Assembly: GCF_018603515.1 (NCBI RefSeq)
Contig: NZ_JACATN010000004.1
Span: forward strand, 62,001-126,000
DNA from: Zobellia barbeyronii
GTDB taxonomy: Bacteria; Bacteroidota; Bacteroidia; Flavobacteriales; Flavobacteriaceae
Direction of reading: 5' to 3'
DNA length: 64,000 bases
Positions 44,647-53,482 of the stretch are shown here, piece after piece. Made by a program: the position numbers and the translations under genes. The notes under the pieces were generated by a model. It was given only the letters and a program-made list of their open reading frames with translations, was not told the origin of the DNA and ran no database searches. Position 1 is the stretch's first letter, and each line of letters starts with the position of its first letter.

Positions 44647-44684
44647 AAATAAATATTTTGTATTAACCTTACAATAACTTGAAA

Positions 44685-44837
44685 ATTAACCCGTTAAATT
44701 CATAAGTAGTCTTTAACGGCTACCAATCTCTAAGACCTTGTTGATCATTTTAAATTAGAGATTGTGATACTGAATTTTTTGAGTTAGTAATTTTTGAGTT
44801 AGTTAGTTTAAAACCGGTGGGAGCACCGGTTTTTTTA
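44685..44837 (+). ncRNA. Candidate small RNA (multi-hairpin intergenic element)
   Basis: In the gap between DUF4197 and the hydrolase lie three perfect inverted repeats in a row: CCGTTAAA/TTTAACGG (44691-44719), CAATCTCTAA/TTAGAGATTG (44724-44764) and the terminator stem. A 13-base direct repeat, TTTTTGAGTTAGT, also occurs twice, 15 bases apart (44776-44788 and 44791-44803). The combination suggests a structured transcript of about 150 nt, but it could equally be a leader or 3' UTR of DUF4197. Confidence 0.35.
44811..44837 (+). terminator. Terminator at the end of the DUF4197 region
   Basis: AAACCGGTG (44811-44819) and CACCGGTTT (44824-44832) around GGAG, followed by T residues. Confidence 0.85.
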
Positions 44838-44912
44838 TATTCTTTTTTTGAAATACTGATAAACTCTGATTTCGAAAGGAGAAGATTCCTCACGGTATTT
44901 ACTTGAAGTTTA

Positions 44913-45701
44913 TTATCCTCTATCTACGTCAGCCACAAAATCTATAACAAACCTATTGAATAGTTGGGGCTGTTCTACGTTAACTACATGACCACAATGC
45001 TCAATAGTCAACAAACTAGATTGTGATTGTTTCTGAACCATTTTCTTTACAGAAGGAAGAAAAAGATAATCTTCACCACCCATAACATATAGTGTAGGAA
45101 TATTAATATCCCCAGCTCTAAAAAAGCGTAAGAGTCTATTTATTTGCGAGCCCATTTTATACCACCTTACAAATTCCTTTTGATACATTCGTTTTGCTTC
45201 ACGAACAAAAAGTAATCTAGACTCTTTATGATTGCCATCTGGCATTATCGCAAAAGTAAAAAGCTTGTAAAGCCATATATAAGGAACAAGTGATTTGAAA
45301 AGACCGCCAAAGCCCATTAAAATCCTAAAGCGCATATCCAACCTAATAATAGCACCCCCCAATACCATGCTCTCCACACGGCCAGGATATTTTTCAGCTA
45401 AATTCCTGATAAGTACAGTACCTAAGGAAATACCTACAAAATGAGATTTTTGAATTTTAAGATAATCCAACACCTCTAAGATATCTTCTGTGATATAGTC
45501 AAAAGTATATTTATCATCAAAGGCATCTTTTAAGCCTGGTTGTGAATCACCATGACCCCTAAGATCTAGTAATAAAATATTAAAGTGTTTTTTAAACTCC
45601 CTTAATTGTTTAAACCAAATAGAAGAACTGCCTCCGGCTCCATGAACGAAGGTGACCCAAGAATCTGATTCTTGATTTAGATATGTAACGTAATTCAGCA
45701 A
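44913..45701 (-). CDS. Alpha/beta hydrolase
   Basis: 262 residues when started at the TTG at 45701 (reading LLNYVTYLNQ). A TTG at 45791 would add 30 residues that resemble nothing; the shorter form matches typical family N-termini. Core motifs: WVTFVHGAGGSSSIWF (oxyanion), LLLDLRGHGDS, the nucleophile elbow VGISLGT and the late His in EHCGHVVNVEQP. Cytosolic esterase/lipase-like; substrate unknown. Start uncertain. Confidence 0.8.
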   Translation of the reverse strand: MLNYVTYLNQESDSWVTFVHGAGGSSSIWFKQLREFKKHFNILLLDLRGHGDSQPGLKDAFDDKYTFDYITEDILEVLDYLKIQKSHFVGISLGTVLIRNLAEKYPGRVESMVLGGAIIRLDMRFRILMGFGGLFKSLVPYIWLYKLFTFAIMPDGNHKESRLLFVREAKRMYQKEFVRWYKMGSQINRLLRFFRAGDINIPTLYVMGGEDYLFLPSVKKMVQKQSQSSLLTIEHCGHVVNVEQPQLFNRFVIDFVADVDRG

Positions 45702-46084
45702 GTGTTCTATTATTTTCTCCCATTTGGGAACCTTGCAATGTATTAAATCTTTTGATCCATTATTGCATTGACCAAAAAATATAATCCACAAAGATGTTAG
45801 ACAACGAAAAATTCAACAAAAATCAAAGAATACTAAGAATTCGACCCACAACTCCCTAAGCGCCCTGAAAGAGATTATTGATTTCTTATCATTTTAACGA
45901 AAAACGATTTGACAGAACTGCAAGAAAAAAAGAGTTATTAACAAGTCTTAAACGAGATTCGCAAGCTTTGTATTTAGTTACTGTTAATAAATCATCAATT
46001 CAACTTAATTTTTGCTATCTACAGCGAATATCGAGATCCAAAGTTGGATTCCGTCCGTATATTTGTAGTAAAGTATTTATAATT
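45702..46084. other. Intergenic region upstream of the hydrolase and the 65-residue protein
   Basis: 383 bases with no clear gene if the hydrolase starts at 45701. A consensus -7 box TATATTTG lies at 46058-46065 before the plus-strand gene. No CDS can be supported. Confidence 0.4.
46058..46065 (+). promoter_or_regulatory. -7 box of the 65-residue protein gene
   Basis: TATATTTG, an exact match to the consensus, 19 bases before the ATG at 46085; no good TTTG at the right upstream distance. Confidence 0.4.
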
Positions 46085-46282
46085 ATGGAAAATCAGTATT
46101 GCAAAGTAGGAACAGTTACTCCGATCACATCAAACAGAAACGTGATTTCGCTTTTAGAGTATCAGTATCAGACCTTTTTGAACAAAGCCAGTGACATGAA
46201 GTACACTGATGCTAAATTGGTTGAATTTTTCGAGCAAAAAGCCGAGAAGATTCAAAGAGTTCTAGAAAATATGATGAAGTAG
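46085..46282 (+). CDS. Hypothetical protein, 65 residues
   Basis: Not recognised. Begins MENQYCKVGTVTPITS, which reads as a natural start behind a -7 box; a longer reading frame upstream to 45878 exists but contains basic, low-complexity text that does not look like protein. The second half is helical (YQYQTFLNKASDMKYT, FFEQKAEKIQRVL). It converges with pyrF, 12 bases apart. Confidence 0.55.
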   Translation: MENQYCKVGTVTPITSNRNVISLLEYQYQTFLNKASDMKYTDAKLVEFFEQKAEKIQRVLENMMK

Positions 46283-46294
46283 TTTCTTCGAAAA

Positions 46295-47104
46295 TTATAA
46301 AAGTTCGGCCATTTGATGTTGTAGCTCCAAAGCTTTAAGCCTTGCTGCATCCGCAAAATCCGATTCTGCTGAGGCATATATTATTCCTCTTGAAGAATTT
46401 ATAAGAAGACCTACATTTTCACTCATACCGTTTTCGCAAACCTCCTTTAGACTTCCTCCCTGTGCGCCAACACCTGGCACCAGTAAAAAGCTTTTAGGAA
46501 TTATTTTCCGAATATCCTTCAAGTACTCTGCCTTGGTTGCACCTACTACGTACATTAGATTTTCAGAATTAGTATAGGTTTTTGAAGTCTCCAGTACCGT
46601 TTTGTACAATTCCTTACCGTCTATCAATTTCGTTTGAAAGTCAAAAGCACCAACATTAGATGTTAATGCCAATAATATGGTGTGCTTATCTTTAAAAGCC
46701 AAAAATGGTTCAACCGAATCTTTACCCATATATGGGGCTATAGTAACAGAATCAAACTCTAAATCCTCGAAAAATGCTTTTGCATAACGCGTGGAAGTAT
46801 TACCAATATCACCTCGCTTAGCATCTGCTATTGTAAATATTTCCGGATAGTTAGCATTAATATATTTAATAGTCTTCTCTAAGGACTGCCATCCTTTAAT
46901 ACCATACGCTTCATAAAAAGCTATATTAGGCTTGTACGACACACAAATATCATGCGTAGCATCAATAATAGCTTTATTAAAAGCAAATATTGGATCTTCT
47001 TCACCAAGAAGGTGCGCCGGAATTTTTTCTAAATCGGTATCAAGACCAATACATAGAAATGATTTTTTCTTTCTAATCTGGGCAACAAGTTCTTCAGTAG
47101 TCAT
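46295..47104 (-). CDS. pyrF: Orotidine-5'-phosphate decarboxylase (type 2)
   Basis: 269 residues. Last step of UMP synthesis. Catalytic set seen in [18 protein letters not shown] (Asp-Lys-Asp), with the N-terminal [13 protein letters not shown] and the phosphate loop [11 protein letters not shown]. The length is that of the longer bacterial subgroup. Adjacent to prfA by 43 bases. Confidence 0.95.
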   Translation of the reverse strand: MTTEELVAQIRKKKSFLCIGLDTDLEKIPAHLLGEEDPIFAFNKAIIDATHDICVSYKPNIAFYEAYGIKGWQSLEKTIKYINANYPEIFTIADAKRGDIGNTSTRYAKAFFEDLEFDSVTIAPYMGKDSVEPFLAFKDKHTILLALTSNVGAFDFQTKLIDGKELYKTVLETSKTYTNSENLMYVVGATKAEYLKDIRKIIPKSFLLVPGVGAQGGSLKEVCENGMSENVGLLINSSRGIIYASAESDFADAARLKALELQHQMAELL

Positions 47105-47147
47105 AGAGAAGCTACGGCTATAATTAAGTTTCTATAAAATAGGTTCG

Positions 47148-48224
47148 TTAAAAAATCTCGGAAGCTTCTTTTAGTTTTTCGGTATTCTCCACGAAACTAA
47201 GCTCATCGATAATCTTTTGAATATCACCATCAATAATATTTTGCAAATCGTAAAGAGTCAACCCAATACGGTGATCCGTTACACGACCTTGTGGATAATT
47301 GTACGTTCTAATCTTAGCTGAACGGTCACCACTGCTTACCTGAGAATTACGTTTTGCTGCATCTTCTTCTTGCTTTTTAGCAAGTTCTTGATCATACAGA
47401 CGTGAGCGCAATACCCTAAAGGCTTTATCTTTATTTTTATGCTGTGACTTTTGATCTTGACATTGCGCAACTAATCCCGTAGGAATGTGTGTTAAACGTA
47501 CTGCAGAATACGTGGTGTTCACAGACTGACCACCAGGGCCTGAAGAACAGAAAAAATCTATCCGCACATCTTTTGGATCTATCTGAACATCAAAATCTTC
47601 AGCCTCAGGAAGTACCATTACGGTTGCGGCACTGGTGTGCACTCTACCTTGGGTTTCTGTCTGAGGTACACGCTGCACACGATGTACACCTGCCTCAAAC
47701 TTAAGGGTACCATAAACATCCTTACCACTTACTTCAAACTGAATTTCTTTATAACCACCACTGGTACCTTCGCTTAAATCTATAACGTTAGTTTTCCAGC
47801 CCCTGCCTTCGCAATACTTGGTATACATGCGAAATAAATCCCCAGCAAAAATACTAGCCTCATCTCCACCAGTTCCAGCCCTAATTTCAACTACCACATC
47901 TTTGGCATCTTCAGGATCTTTAGGTATGAGCATTAATTTAATTTCCTCTTCTATTTTAGGTATACCCCCTTTTGCTTCATCTAGCTGCATTTTGGCCATT
48001 TCTACCATCTCTGCATCACTACCGTCCGCTATAATTTCTTCCGCCTCTTCAATGTTGCTCATGAGCTCTAAGTACTGCTCACGTTTAGCTACAAGCTCTT
48101 TTAAATCGGAATATTCTTTGGTCAATCCTACATAACGTTTCTGGTCCGAAATAATATCCGGTTGAATAATAAGGTCAGAAACCTCATCAAAACGCTGCTT
48201 AACAATATTAAGTTTATCTATCAT
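47148..48224 (-). CDS. prfA: Peptide chain release factor 1
   Basis: 358 residues. Recognises UAA and UAG; the GGQ of [20 protein letters not shown] (about residue 230) hydrolyses peptidyl-tRNA. The anticodon-like motif is PQT ([16 protein letters not shown]) where E. coli RF1 has PAT, a normal variation. Complete with N-terminal domain and coiled coil. Neighbour of pyrF on the same strand. Confidence 0.97.
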   Translation of the reverse strand: MIDKLNIVKQRFDEVSDLIIQPDIISDQKRYVGLTKEYSDLKELVAKREQYLELMSNIEEAEEIIADGSDAEMVEMAKMQLDEAKGGIPKIEEEIKLMLIPKDPEDAKDVVVEIRAGTGGDEASIFAGDLFRMYTKYCEGRGWKTNVIDLSEGTSGGYKEIQFEVSGKDVYGTLKFEAGVHRVQRVPQTETQGRVHTSAATVMVLPEAEDFDVQIDPKDVRIDFFCSSGPGGQSVNTTYSAVRLTHIPTGLVAQCQDQKSQHKNKDKAFRVLRSRLYDQELAKKQEEDAAKRNSQVSSGDRSAKIRTYNYPQGRVTDHRIGLTLYDLQNIIDGDIQKIIDELSFVENTEKLKEASEIF

Positions 48225-48282
48225 TATCTTACATCACTTGTGTTGCGAATTTACGACAAATTTGTACATTTATTGATATACC

Positions 48283-48609
48283 TTGGTTTTGATAAAAAGC
48301 ATTTTCCGTCTACGATATCCCCTTTTCTTTCTTTTCTATCGATCTTTGTTAGCTTTTTCCTTTGCCATTACGCTAATTCAGTATTTCCTACTTAAATCTT
48401 CTGGCACAAATGGCCTTATTACAAAAGTTCTGATAGCAAAGTTCATTTCACTACTCTTATATTTTGCATTCACCTTTTCAGGACTCTCTTCTAAAAAACT
48501 GATTTTCTATAAAAATTTTGGTATTTCTACCACTCGTTTATTTTTGACCTCTTTTATTACGGACAGCTTTCTAACCCTAATAATCATTAAAATCTTAAAT
48601 CTATTTTGA
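48283..48609 (+). CDS. Small membrane protein paired with an ABC ATPase
   Basis: Not recognised. 108 residues, strongly hydrophobic, with three predicted helices (about 12-38, 46-66 and 82-106) and short basic loops; too small to be a classical permease. TTG start at 48283 (another TTG at 48289). Its TGA overlaps the TTG of the ATPase gene (bases 48606-48609), so translation is coupled. Divergent from prfA. This is the likely membrane half of a small ABC system. Confidence 0.55.
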   Translation: MVLIKSIFRLRYPLFFLFYRSLLAFSFAITLIQYFLLKSSGTNGLITKVLIAKFISLLLYFAFTFSGLSSKKLIFYKNFGISTTRLFLTSFITDSFLTLIIIKILNLF

Positions 48610-49253
48610 AACTTGAAATAGACAACATAGAACTAAGCTTTAACCATAAACGTATTCTATACGGTATTTACCTTAAGGCTGAAACAGGAAAAATAACCGG
48701 AATTCTTGGAAGAAACGGCTGTGGAAAAACTTCCTTACTGCGCATCTTGTTCGGAAGTCTTTCCTCCAAATATTCCAATGTGCGAATTGATGGAGTTTAT
48801 CAAAAGAAGAAATTATATAAAACTGGAGAGGTCGCCTATTTACCGCAGCATCAATTACTGCCGACTGGACTAAAAATACATGCAGCGTTCGATTATTTCA
48901 ATGTGGAATGGCATTTATTTATTACTATTTTTCCTTCCTTCGAAAAATATAAAAAAAACCGAATTAGCGAATTAAGCTCAGGCGAACTTCGTGTAATAGA
49001 GACATATTTGGTACTTAATTCAAATAAAAAAATAATTTTACTAGATGAACCTTTTTCGTTTATAGCTCCTATCTACGTGGAAAAAATAAAACAGATTATT
49101 CAAAGAAAAAAGGAACATTGCACGATAATTATTACAGACCATTTCTACCAAGAAATTATGGAAATAAGCGACACCATTTACTTATTAAAAGAAGGATATT
49201 GTAAACCGATAAGCTCCAAAAAAGATTTAAAGAATGAAGGGTATCTTTCTTAA
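48606..49253 (+). CDS. ABC transporter ATP-binding protein with altered D-loop
   Basis: 215 residues. Walker A GRNGCGKTSLLRIL, Q-loop YLPQHQLLPTG, signature ELSSGELRV, Walker B IILLDEPFSFIAPIY and the H-loop IIITDHFY. After Walker B the D-loop reads FIAP where LptB-type ATPases have GVDP, so the usual Asp is lost. It otherwise resembles LptB in its H-loop (ITDH). Starts with TTG inside the stop of the membrane protein gene. No larger permease or binding protein is encoded nearby. Confidence 0.8.
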   Translation: MKLEIDNIELSFNHKRILYGIYLKAETGKITGILGRNGCGKTSLLRILFGSLSSKYSNVRIDGVYQKKKLYKTGEVAYLPQHQLLPTGLKIHAAFDYFNVEWHLFITIFPSFEKYKKNRISELSSGELRVIETYLVLNSNKKIILLDEPFSFIAPIYVEKIKQIIQRKKEHCTIIITDHFYQEIMEISDTIYLLKEGYCKPISSKKDLKNEGYLS

Positions 49254-49278
49254 TGAAGCAATTATTCGAAAATTGAGG

Positions 49279-50277
49279 TTATTTAGGTTCTTCACTCAAT
49301 AGAATACCACTACTCTTATACACCTTATTATCAGCATCAATCAAAATAACTTCGGTAACACCCAATTGATTTATCAGAGCCAACCCATCTTCTTTGCCCA
49401 TTATATATACTGCTGTTGCTAAAGCGTCACAAAGTTCTGCGCTCTTTGCAAAAACAGAAACACTATTAATTCCTGTAGAAGGATAACCAGTTCTAGGATC
49501 TAAAATATGGGAGTATTTAACTCCATCAAAAGTGACGTATTTTTCAGAATTTCCAGAGGTTGCTACTGAAGATTCGACAACTGGTAACCAAGAAAAAATC
49601 TTTTCTTCACTTAATGGATTCGCTATACCAATTAACCATTTTTCTCCTGTTGCTTTTGTTCCCCAAGTAGTTAAATCTCCTGCAGCATTGATAATACCAC
49701 CCAAAACCTGTTTAGAAACAAGAAACTCCTTAGCTTTATCTGCAGCATAGCCTTTACCAATTGCTCCAAAAGAAATCTTCATGCCCTTTTGACTCAAATA
49801 CACTGTTCTCTCTATAGGGTTCAAAATAATTTTTTCGTAACCTACGTTTTTAATCGACTCACGAATATCTTCAGGACTAGGCATTTCCTTCATAGAACCA
49901 TCAAATTTCCAGATATTATCCATGGAAGCGAAAGAAATATCGAATGCACCATCCGTAATTTCAGAAATCTGTTTGGCGCGTTCAATAAGCATATACAACT
50001 CCATACTTACTTTTACGGGCTTGATACCAGCATTTTTATTTATCAATGAAGTTTCGGAATCTGGGTTCCATGCAGAAATCATATTTTCTATACGAAGGAT
50101 TTCCGCTGTAGCCTCTTCAATATTTATATACCCTAAATCTTCATTACCAGATACAACGGTAATATCAAACCGTGTACCCATAAGTTCCATAGCCTTATGT
50201 ACAGTTACTAGTTTCTTTTCCTGGGCAAAGCCACTGGATAAGAAAAAAAAAGAAAGTATGTAAAATACTATTCTCAC
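49279..50277 (-). CDS. apbE: FAD:protein FMN transferase ApbE
   Basis: 332 residues, signal peptide (ending SGFAQ), so periplasmic. It transfers FMN from FAD to a Thr of target proteins. Seen: MGTRFDITV, ISFGAIGKGYAADKA, GGIINAAGDL, DPRTGYPSTGINSVSVFA and the late DALATAVYIMG Asp/Thr pair for Mg2+ and FAD. Overlaps the preceding thioredoxin gene by one base; with the Rieske protein they form a three-gene unit. Confidence 0.94.
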   Translation of the reverse strand: MRIVFYILSFFFLSSGFAQEKKLVTVHKAMELMGTRFDITVVSGNEDLGYINIEEATAEILRIENMISAWNPDSETSLINKNAGIKPVKVSMELYMLIERAKQISEITDGAFDISFASMDNIWKFDGSMKEMPSPEDIRESIKNVGYEKIILNPIERTVYLSQKGMKISFGAIGKGYAADKAKEFLVSKQVLGGIINAAGDLTTWGTKATGEKWLIGIANPLSEEKIFSWLPVVESSVATSGNSEKYVTFDGVKYSHILDPRTGYPSTGINSVSVFAKSAELCDALATAVYIMGKEDGLALINQLGVTEVILIDADNKVYKSSGILLSEEPK

Positions 50278-50708
50278 TAAAACATAGATTTTAAATGTGT
50301 TATATATTCATTAGGAGAGAGTTTGAGGTAACCCGTCTCCCCTAAGACCTCAGCCTCTTTATTCAACAGAACTACTAAAGGAAAATGACCCTGAGAGTTA
50401 TATTTTTCGGCTAAGCCGTTATTTTGGGCGGTTAGCTCTTCACTAAGTTTATTTGCTTTTTTTCTTGGAAAATCAGCTCGATAAAGTATTAAATCGGCTT
50501 CAGCAAATTTCTTGAATTCTTCAGATTCCCAAATTGTCTTTTCTAGTTTTATACAAGGGGCACACCAATCCGACCCGGCAAAAACCAATAGTAAATTCTT
50601 ATCGTTCTTCTTTGCCAAAGCCTGAGCTTCTGCATAATTTTCCTGCCAATCTTGGGCAGAAAGAGAGGTGACAACACTCATGCAAAATAAAAATATAATC
50701 TTCTTCAT
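50277..50708 (-). CDS. Periplasmic thioredoxin-like protein
   Basis: 143 residues. Signal peptide (cleavage near SLSAQ), then a thioredoxin fold with the active site SDWCAPCIKLE. The ATG at 50708 gives the clean signal peptide; an ATG at 50744 would precede it. Thioredoxins in this position next to apbE may keep target cysteines reduced or serve as disulfide helper. Coupled with apbE. Confidence 0.85.
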   Translation of the reverse strand: MKKIIFLFCMSVVTSLSAQDWQENYAEAQALAKKNDKNLLLVFAGSDWCAPCIKLEKTIWESEEFKKFAEADLILYRADFPRKKANKLSEELTAQNNGLAEKYNSQGHFPLVVLLNKEAEVLGETGYLKLSPNEYITHLKSMF

Positions 50709-50736
50709 ATCTAGACTAAAACAAATTCGGTGCCAT

Positions 50737-51189
50737 TTATTCAAAAATGCGCAACATATTATCAGTTAATTCAGTTTTAAAAATCTTCAATGTTTTTGCT
50801 GTTGCCCCATCTACTTTATTGATTGGCGTGCCATTTTGCTCAAAACGAGATCCGTGCACATCGCAATAAAATATACCACCATCCAAATCCACAAAACGTA
50901 CTTCCTCATAACCTTGATGGCTACAAACTTGGCTAGCAGCAACAAATTCTCCTTCCAAGTTTTTAGCTACCACCACTAAATTTTTCAATACAAATCCGCC
51001 ATTATTAGCAAGTTTTGCATTTTCGGGATCACTTAAGTCTAGAGTAAAATCTATTCCGGTAGGCACGGGGGTATTTCCTTCCGCTCCCTCATCTTCTTTG
51101 CTATCATTAGAACAACCATGCAAACATGGAAAAGCGAGTGCAAAAGCCGCGCTGGCCCCTAAAGTTTTTAAGAACTGTTTTCTTTCCAT
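50737..51189 (-). CDS. Rieske 2Fe-2S domain protein, exported
   Basis: 150 residues. A Tat-like N-terminus (MERKQFLKTLGASAAF) and a Cys that could be a lipid site (LHGCSND). The Rieske cluster sites are in VCSHQGYEEV and FYCDVHGSRFE (CxH and CxxH sets). It begins the Rieske-thioredoxin-apbE cluster and could be an electron-transfer partner of a flavinylated protein; none is visible here. Confidence 0.85.
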   Translation of the reverse strand: MERKQFLKTLGASAAFALAFPCLHGCSNDSKEDEGAEGNTPVPTGIDFTLDLSDPENAKLANNGGFVLKNLVVVAKNLEGEFVAASQVCSHQGYEEVRFVDLDGGIFYCDVHGSRFEQNGTPINKVDGATAKTLKIFKTELTDNMLRIFE

Positions 51190-51240
51190 AGTACTGAGGT
51201 TTACTATAGAAAACGAAGTATTGAATCGATTCGTATGCTT

Positions 51241-52419
51241 TTAATAAACAAACTTGCCATAAGTGCTCTCAATTGTTAGCTTTTTAGAAGCACTAGCTTC
51301 TACTCTACCCACAATTTGAGCATCCACGCCAAAACTTTCTGAAATAGCAATAAGTTCTTTGGCTACAGTTTCATTTGTATAAATTTCAAGACGATGGCCA
51401 CAGTTAAAAACCTGATACATTTCTTTCCAGTCTGTACCGGACTGTTCTTGAATTAATTTAAAAAGCGGTGGAACAGGAAAAAGATTATCCTTTATAATGT
51501 GAAGCTCATCTACAAAATGTAGAATTTTGGTTTGCGCACCACCACTACAGTGCACCATACCATGAATATCTTCAGAAGAATATTTATTAAGTATTTTCTT
51601 TACAATAGGCGCATAAGTACGTGTTGGCGACAATACCAACTTACCAGCGTCCAAAGGAACATCATCAATCTTATCAGTTAATTTTGTATTACCTGAATAC
51701 ACCAAATCATCTGGCACGGAAGCATCAAAGCTCTCTGGATATTTCTCCGAAAGATATTTAGAGAACACATCATGTCTGGCAGAGGTAAGTCCGTTACTAC
51801 CCATACCTCCATTGTATTCTTTTTCGTAAGTAGCTTGACCAAATGAGGCCAAACCAACAATAACATCTCCTGCTTTTATATTGGCGTTATCTATAACATC
51901 TTCCTTCTTTAAACGAGCGGTAACTGTAGAATCTACAATAATAGTACGTACCAAATCACCCACATCTGCCGTTTCGCCGCCTGTAGAACGGATTGTTAAA
52001 CCGTGCGCCGCCAAATCTTTGATTAGCTCTTCTGTTCCATTAATTATTTCGGATATTACTTCACCGGGAATCAAGTTCTTATTACGCCCTATAGTAGAAG
52101 AAAGCATAATATTATCCGTAGCCCCAACACAGATAAGATCATCTATGTTCATGATAAGTGCATCTTGAGCAATACCTTTCCAAACGGATAAATCTCCCGT
52201 TTCTTTCCAGTACATATAAGCCAATGACGATTTTGTTCCGGCACCATCTGCATGCATCACCAAGCAATAATCCTCATCATTCGTTAAATAATCTGGCACA
52301 ATCTTACAGAACGCTTTTGGAAAGAGTCCCTTATCAATATTCTTTATGGCGTTGTGCACATCTTCTTTTGAGGCTGAAACACCTCTTTGGCTATATCTTT
52401 CACTAGTAGACGAACTCAT
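51241..52419 (-). CDS. AIR synthase-like protein (PurM-related)
   Basis: 392 residues. The protein has the PurM ATPase fold in both halves: VMHADGAGTKSSLAYM (Mg/ATP region), AQDALIMNIDDLICVGATD, TGGETADVGDLVRT and VGLASFGQATYEKEYNGGMG in the first, and a C-terminal half that diverges from E. coli PurM. In Bacteroidota this form is the usual phosphoribosylformylglycinamidine cyclo-ligase, fifth step of purine synthesis; I infer it to be PurM. No purine genes are adjacent. Confidence 0.8.
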   Translation of the reverse strand: MSSSTSERYSQRGVSASKEDVHNAIKNIDKGLFPKAFCKIVPDYLTNDEDYCLVMHADGAGTKSSLAYMYWKETGDLSVWKGIAQDALIMNIDDLICVGATDNIMLSSTIGRNKNLIPGEVISEIINGTEELIKDLAAHGLTIRSTGGETADVGDLVRTIIVDSTVTARLKKEDVIDNANIKAGDVIVGLASFGQATYEKEYNGGMGSNGLTSARHDVFSKYLSEKYPESFDASVPDDLVYSGNTKLTDKIDDVPLDAGKLVLSPTRTYAPIVKKILNKYSSEDIHGMVHCSGGAQTKILHFVDELHIIKDNLFPVPPLFKLIQEQSGTDWKEMYQVFNCGHRLEIYTNETVAKELIAISESFGVDAQIVGRVEASASKKLTIESTYGKFVY

Positions 52420-52503
52420 TATTGTGGCTTTTGGGCAAAAATAAGGTATTCACCGAATAATCATAGCTTGACGAAAAAAACTTTCTAAAAGTTCTCAAGT
52501 AGA

Positions 52504-53352
52504 TTAAAATTTGTGATAAATACCTCCACCAACAACAGCCCTTTTAGGCACATTGGTTCCAGAAATTGCTGAAGTGTAGTTAGCTAGCACTCCAAACTTT
52601 TCTGTAATCTCAACTATACCCTTTATACCATAAGCAACATACTCCTGATCGTTAAGATACAATCCAGTAGCCAAATTAGCTTCGGGAAGTATAACATCTC
52701 CATTTTCAAAAGAGGTTGAAAAGTCAAGAAAACCAATTAACCAAAGTCGTTTTATAGGTTTTACCCCTGCTTCAGCACTAGCTCTAAAATTTGAACTATA
52801 GTCGTTAAAACGAATATCAACTCCTGTAGATGCTTGAATAAAGAAATTATCATAACCTCTACCAATATTCAGTTTTGGAGATAATGTAAATGTATCATAC
52901 CCACTTCTAAGTCCTGATGCCTCAAAATAGTTTCCGGTGTTGGCCTCAACATTAAATTGACCGGAAATCACCCATTTATTATTATAAAGTTGATGTTTTA
53001 CCCCAACAACCAAATTACCTAAAGCAGTTTCAGAACCATCTGAAGTAATAGGTATGCCAGCATCAGATAATACTACATCGCCAGCTTTTATCATTTTAAT
53101 AGGTAGACTTAATAGAACAGTAGTCTTATCAGTAATACCGTATTCACCAAAAAGTTGAAGAGTGTTATCTGTTATTTTACGCTCGGTTCTATAATCCGGA
53201 TTTCCATAGATACCTGAATAACCGGCTATATTATAATAAGATAATTGAACGTAAGCTTCGTTTTTTGCTTTCGTCCACGCTCCTTGAGAGAAAAGAGAAA
53301 TAGAAAATAAAAAAAGCAGGGTGAAAAGGTATTTTTTTAAGGTACTATGCAT
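52504..53352 (-). CDS. Outer-membrane beta-barrel protein
   Basis: 282 residues. Signal peptide (cleavage near SQGA) followed by alternating strands (YVQLSYYNIAGYSG, LQLFGEYGITDKTTVLLSLP, FFIQASTGVDIRF). The last strand ends VVGGGIYHKF with a terminal Phe, the usual BAM signal. Similar in size to transporter-like barrels (DUF-type, phenol MetA pathway-like), but I cannot name it. It is upstream of GSIII with 130 bases in between. Confidence 0.7.
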   Translation of the reverse strand: MHSTLKKYLFTLLFLFSISLFSQGAWTKAKNEAYVQLSYYNIAGYSGIYGNPDYRTERKITDNTLQLFGEYGITDKTTVLLSLPIKMIKAGDVVLSDAGIPITSDGSETALGNLVVGVKHQLYNNKWVISGQFNVEANTGNYFEASGLRSGYDTFTLSPKLNIGRGYDNFFIQASTGVDIRFNDYSSNFRASAEAGVKPIKRLWLIGFLDFSTSFENGDVILPEANLATGLYLNDQEYVAYGIKGIVEITEKFGVLANYTSAISGTNVPKRAVVGGGIYHKF

Positions 53353-53482
53353 ATTGAGAATATTTATAATATTCTTTACTTAGTATAACTTTTCACCACT
53401 GCCTTACACCACTTTGACCAATATTTGCGCCTCTCAACTAATTGTTATCTAAAACGTAGCTGATAGAGCACCTAGTTTACAC

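Noticed and set aside
45878-46084. Upstream extension of the 65-residue protein to 45878
   Set aside because: The added text is unlike protein-coding sequence and lies in front of a -7 promoter box at 46058.
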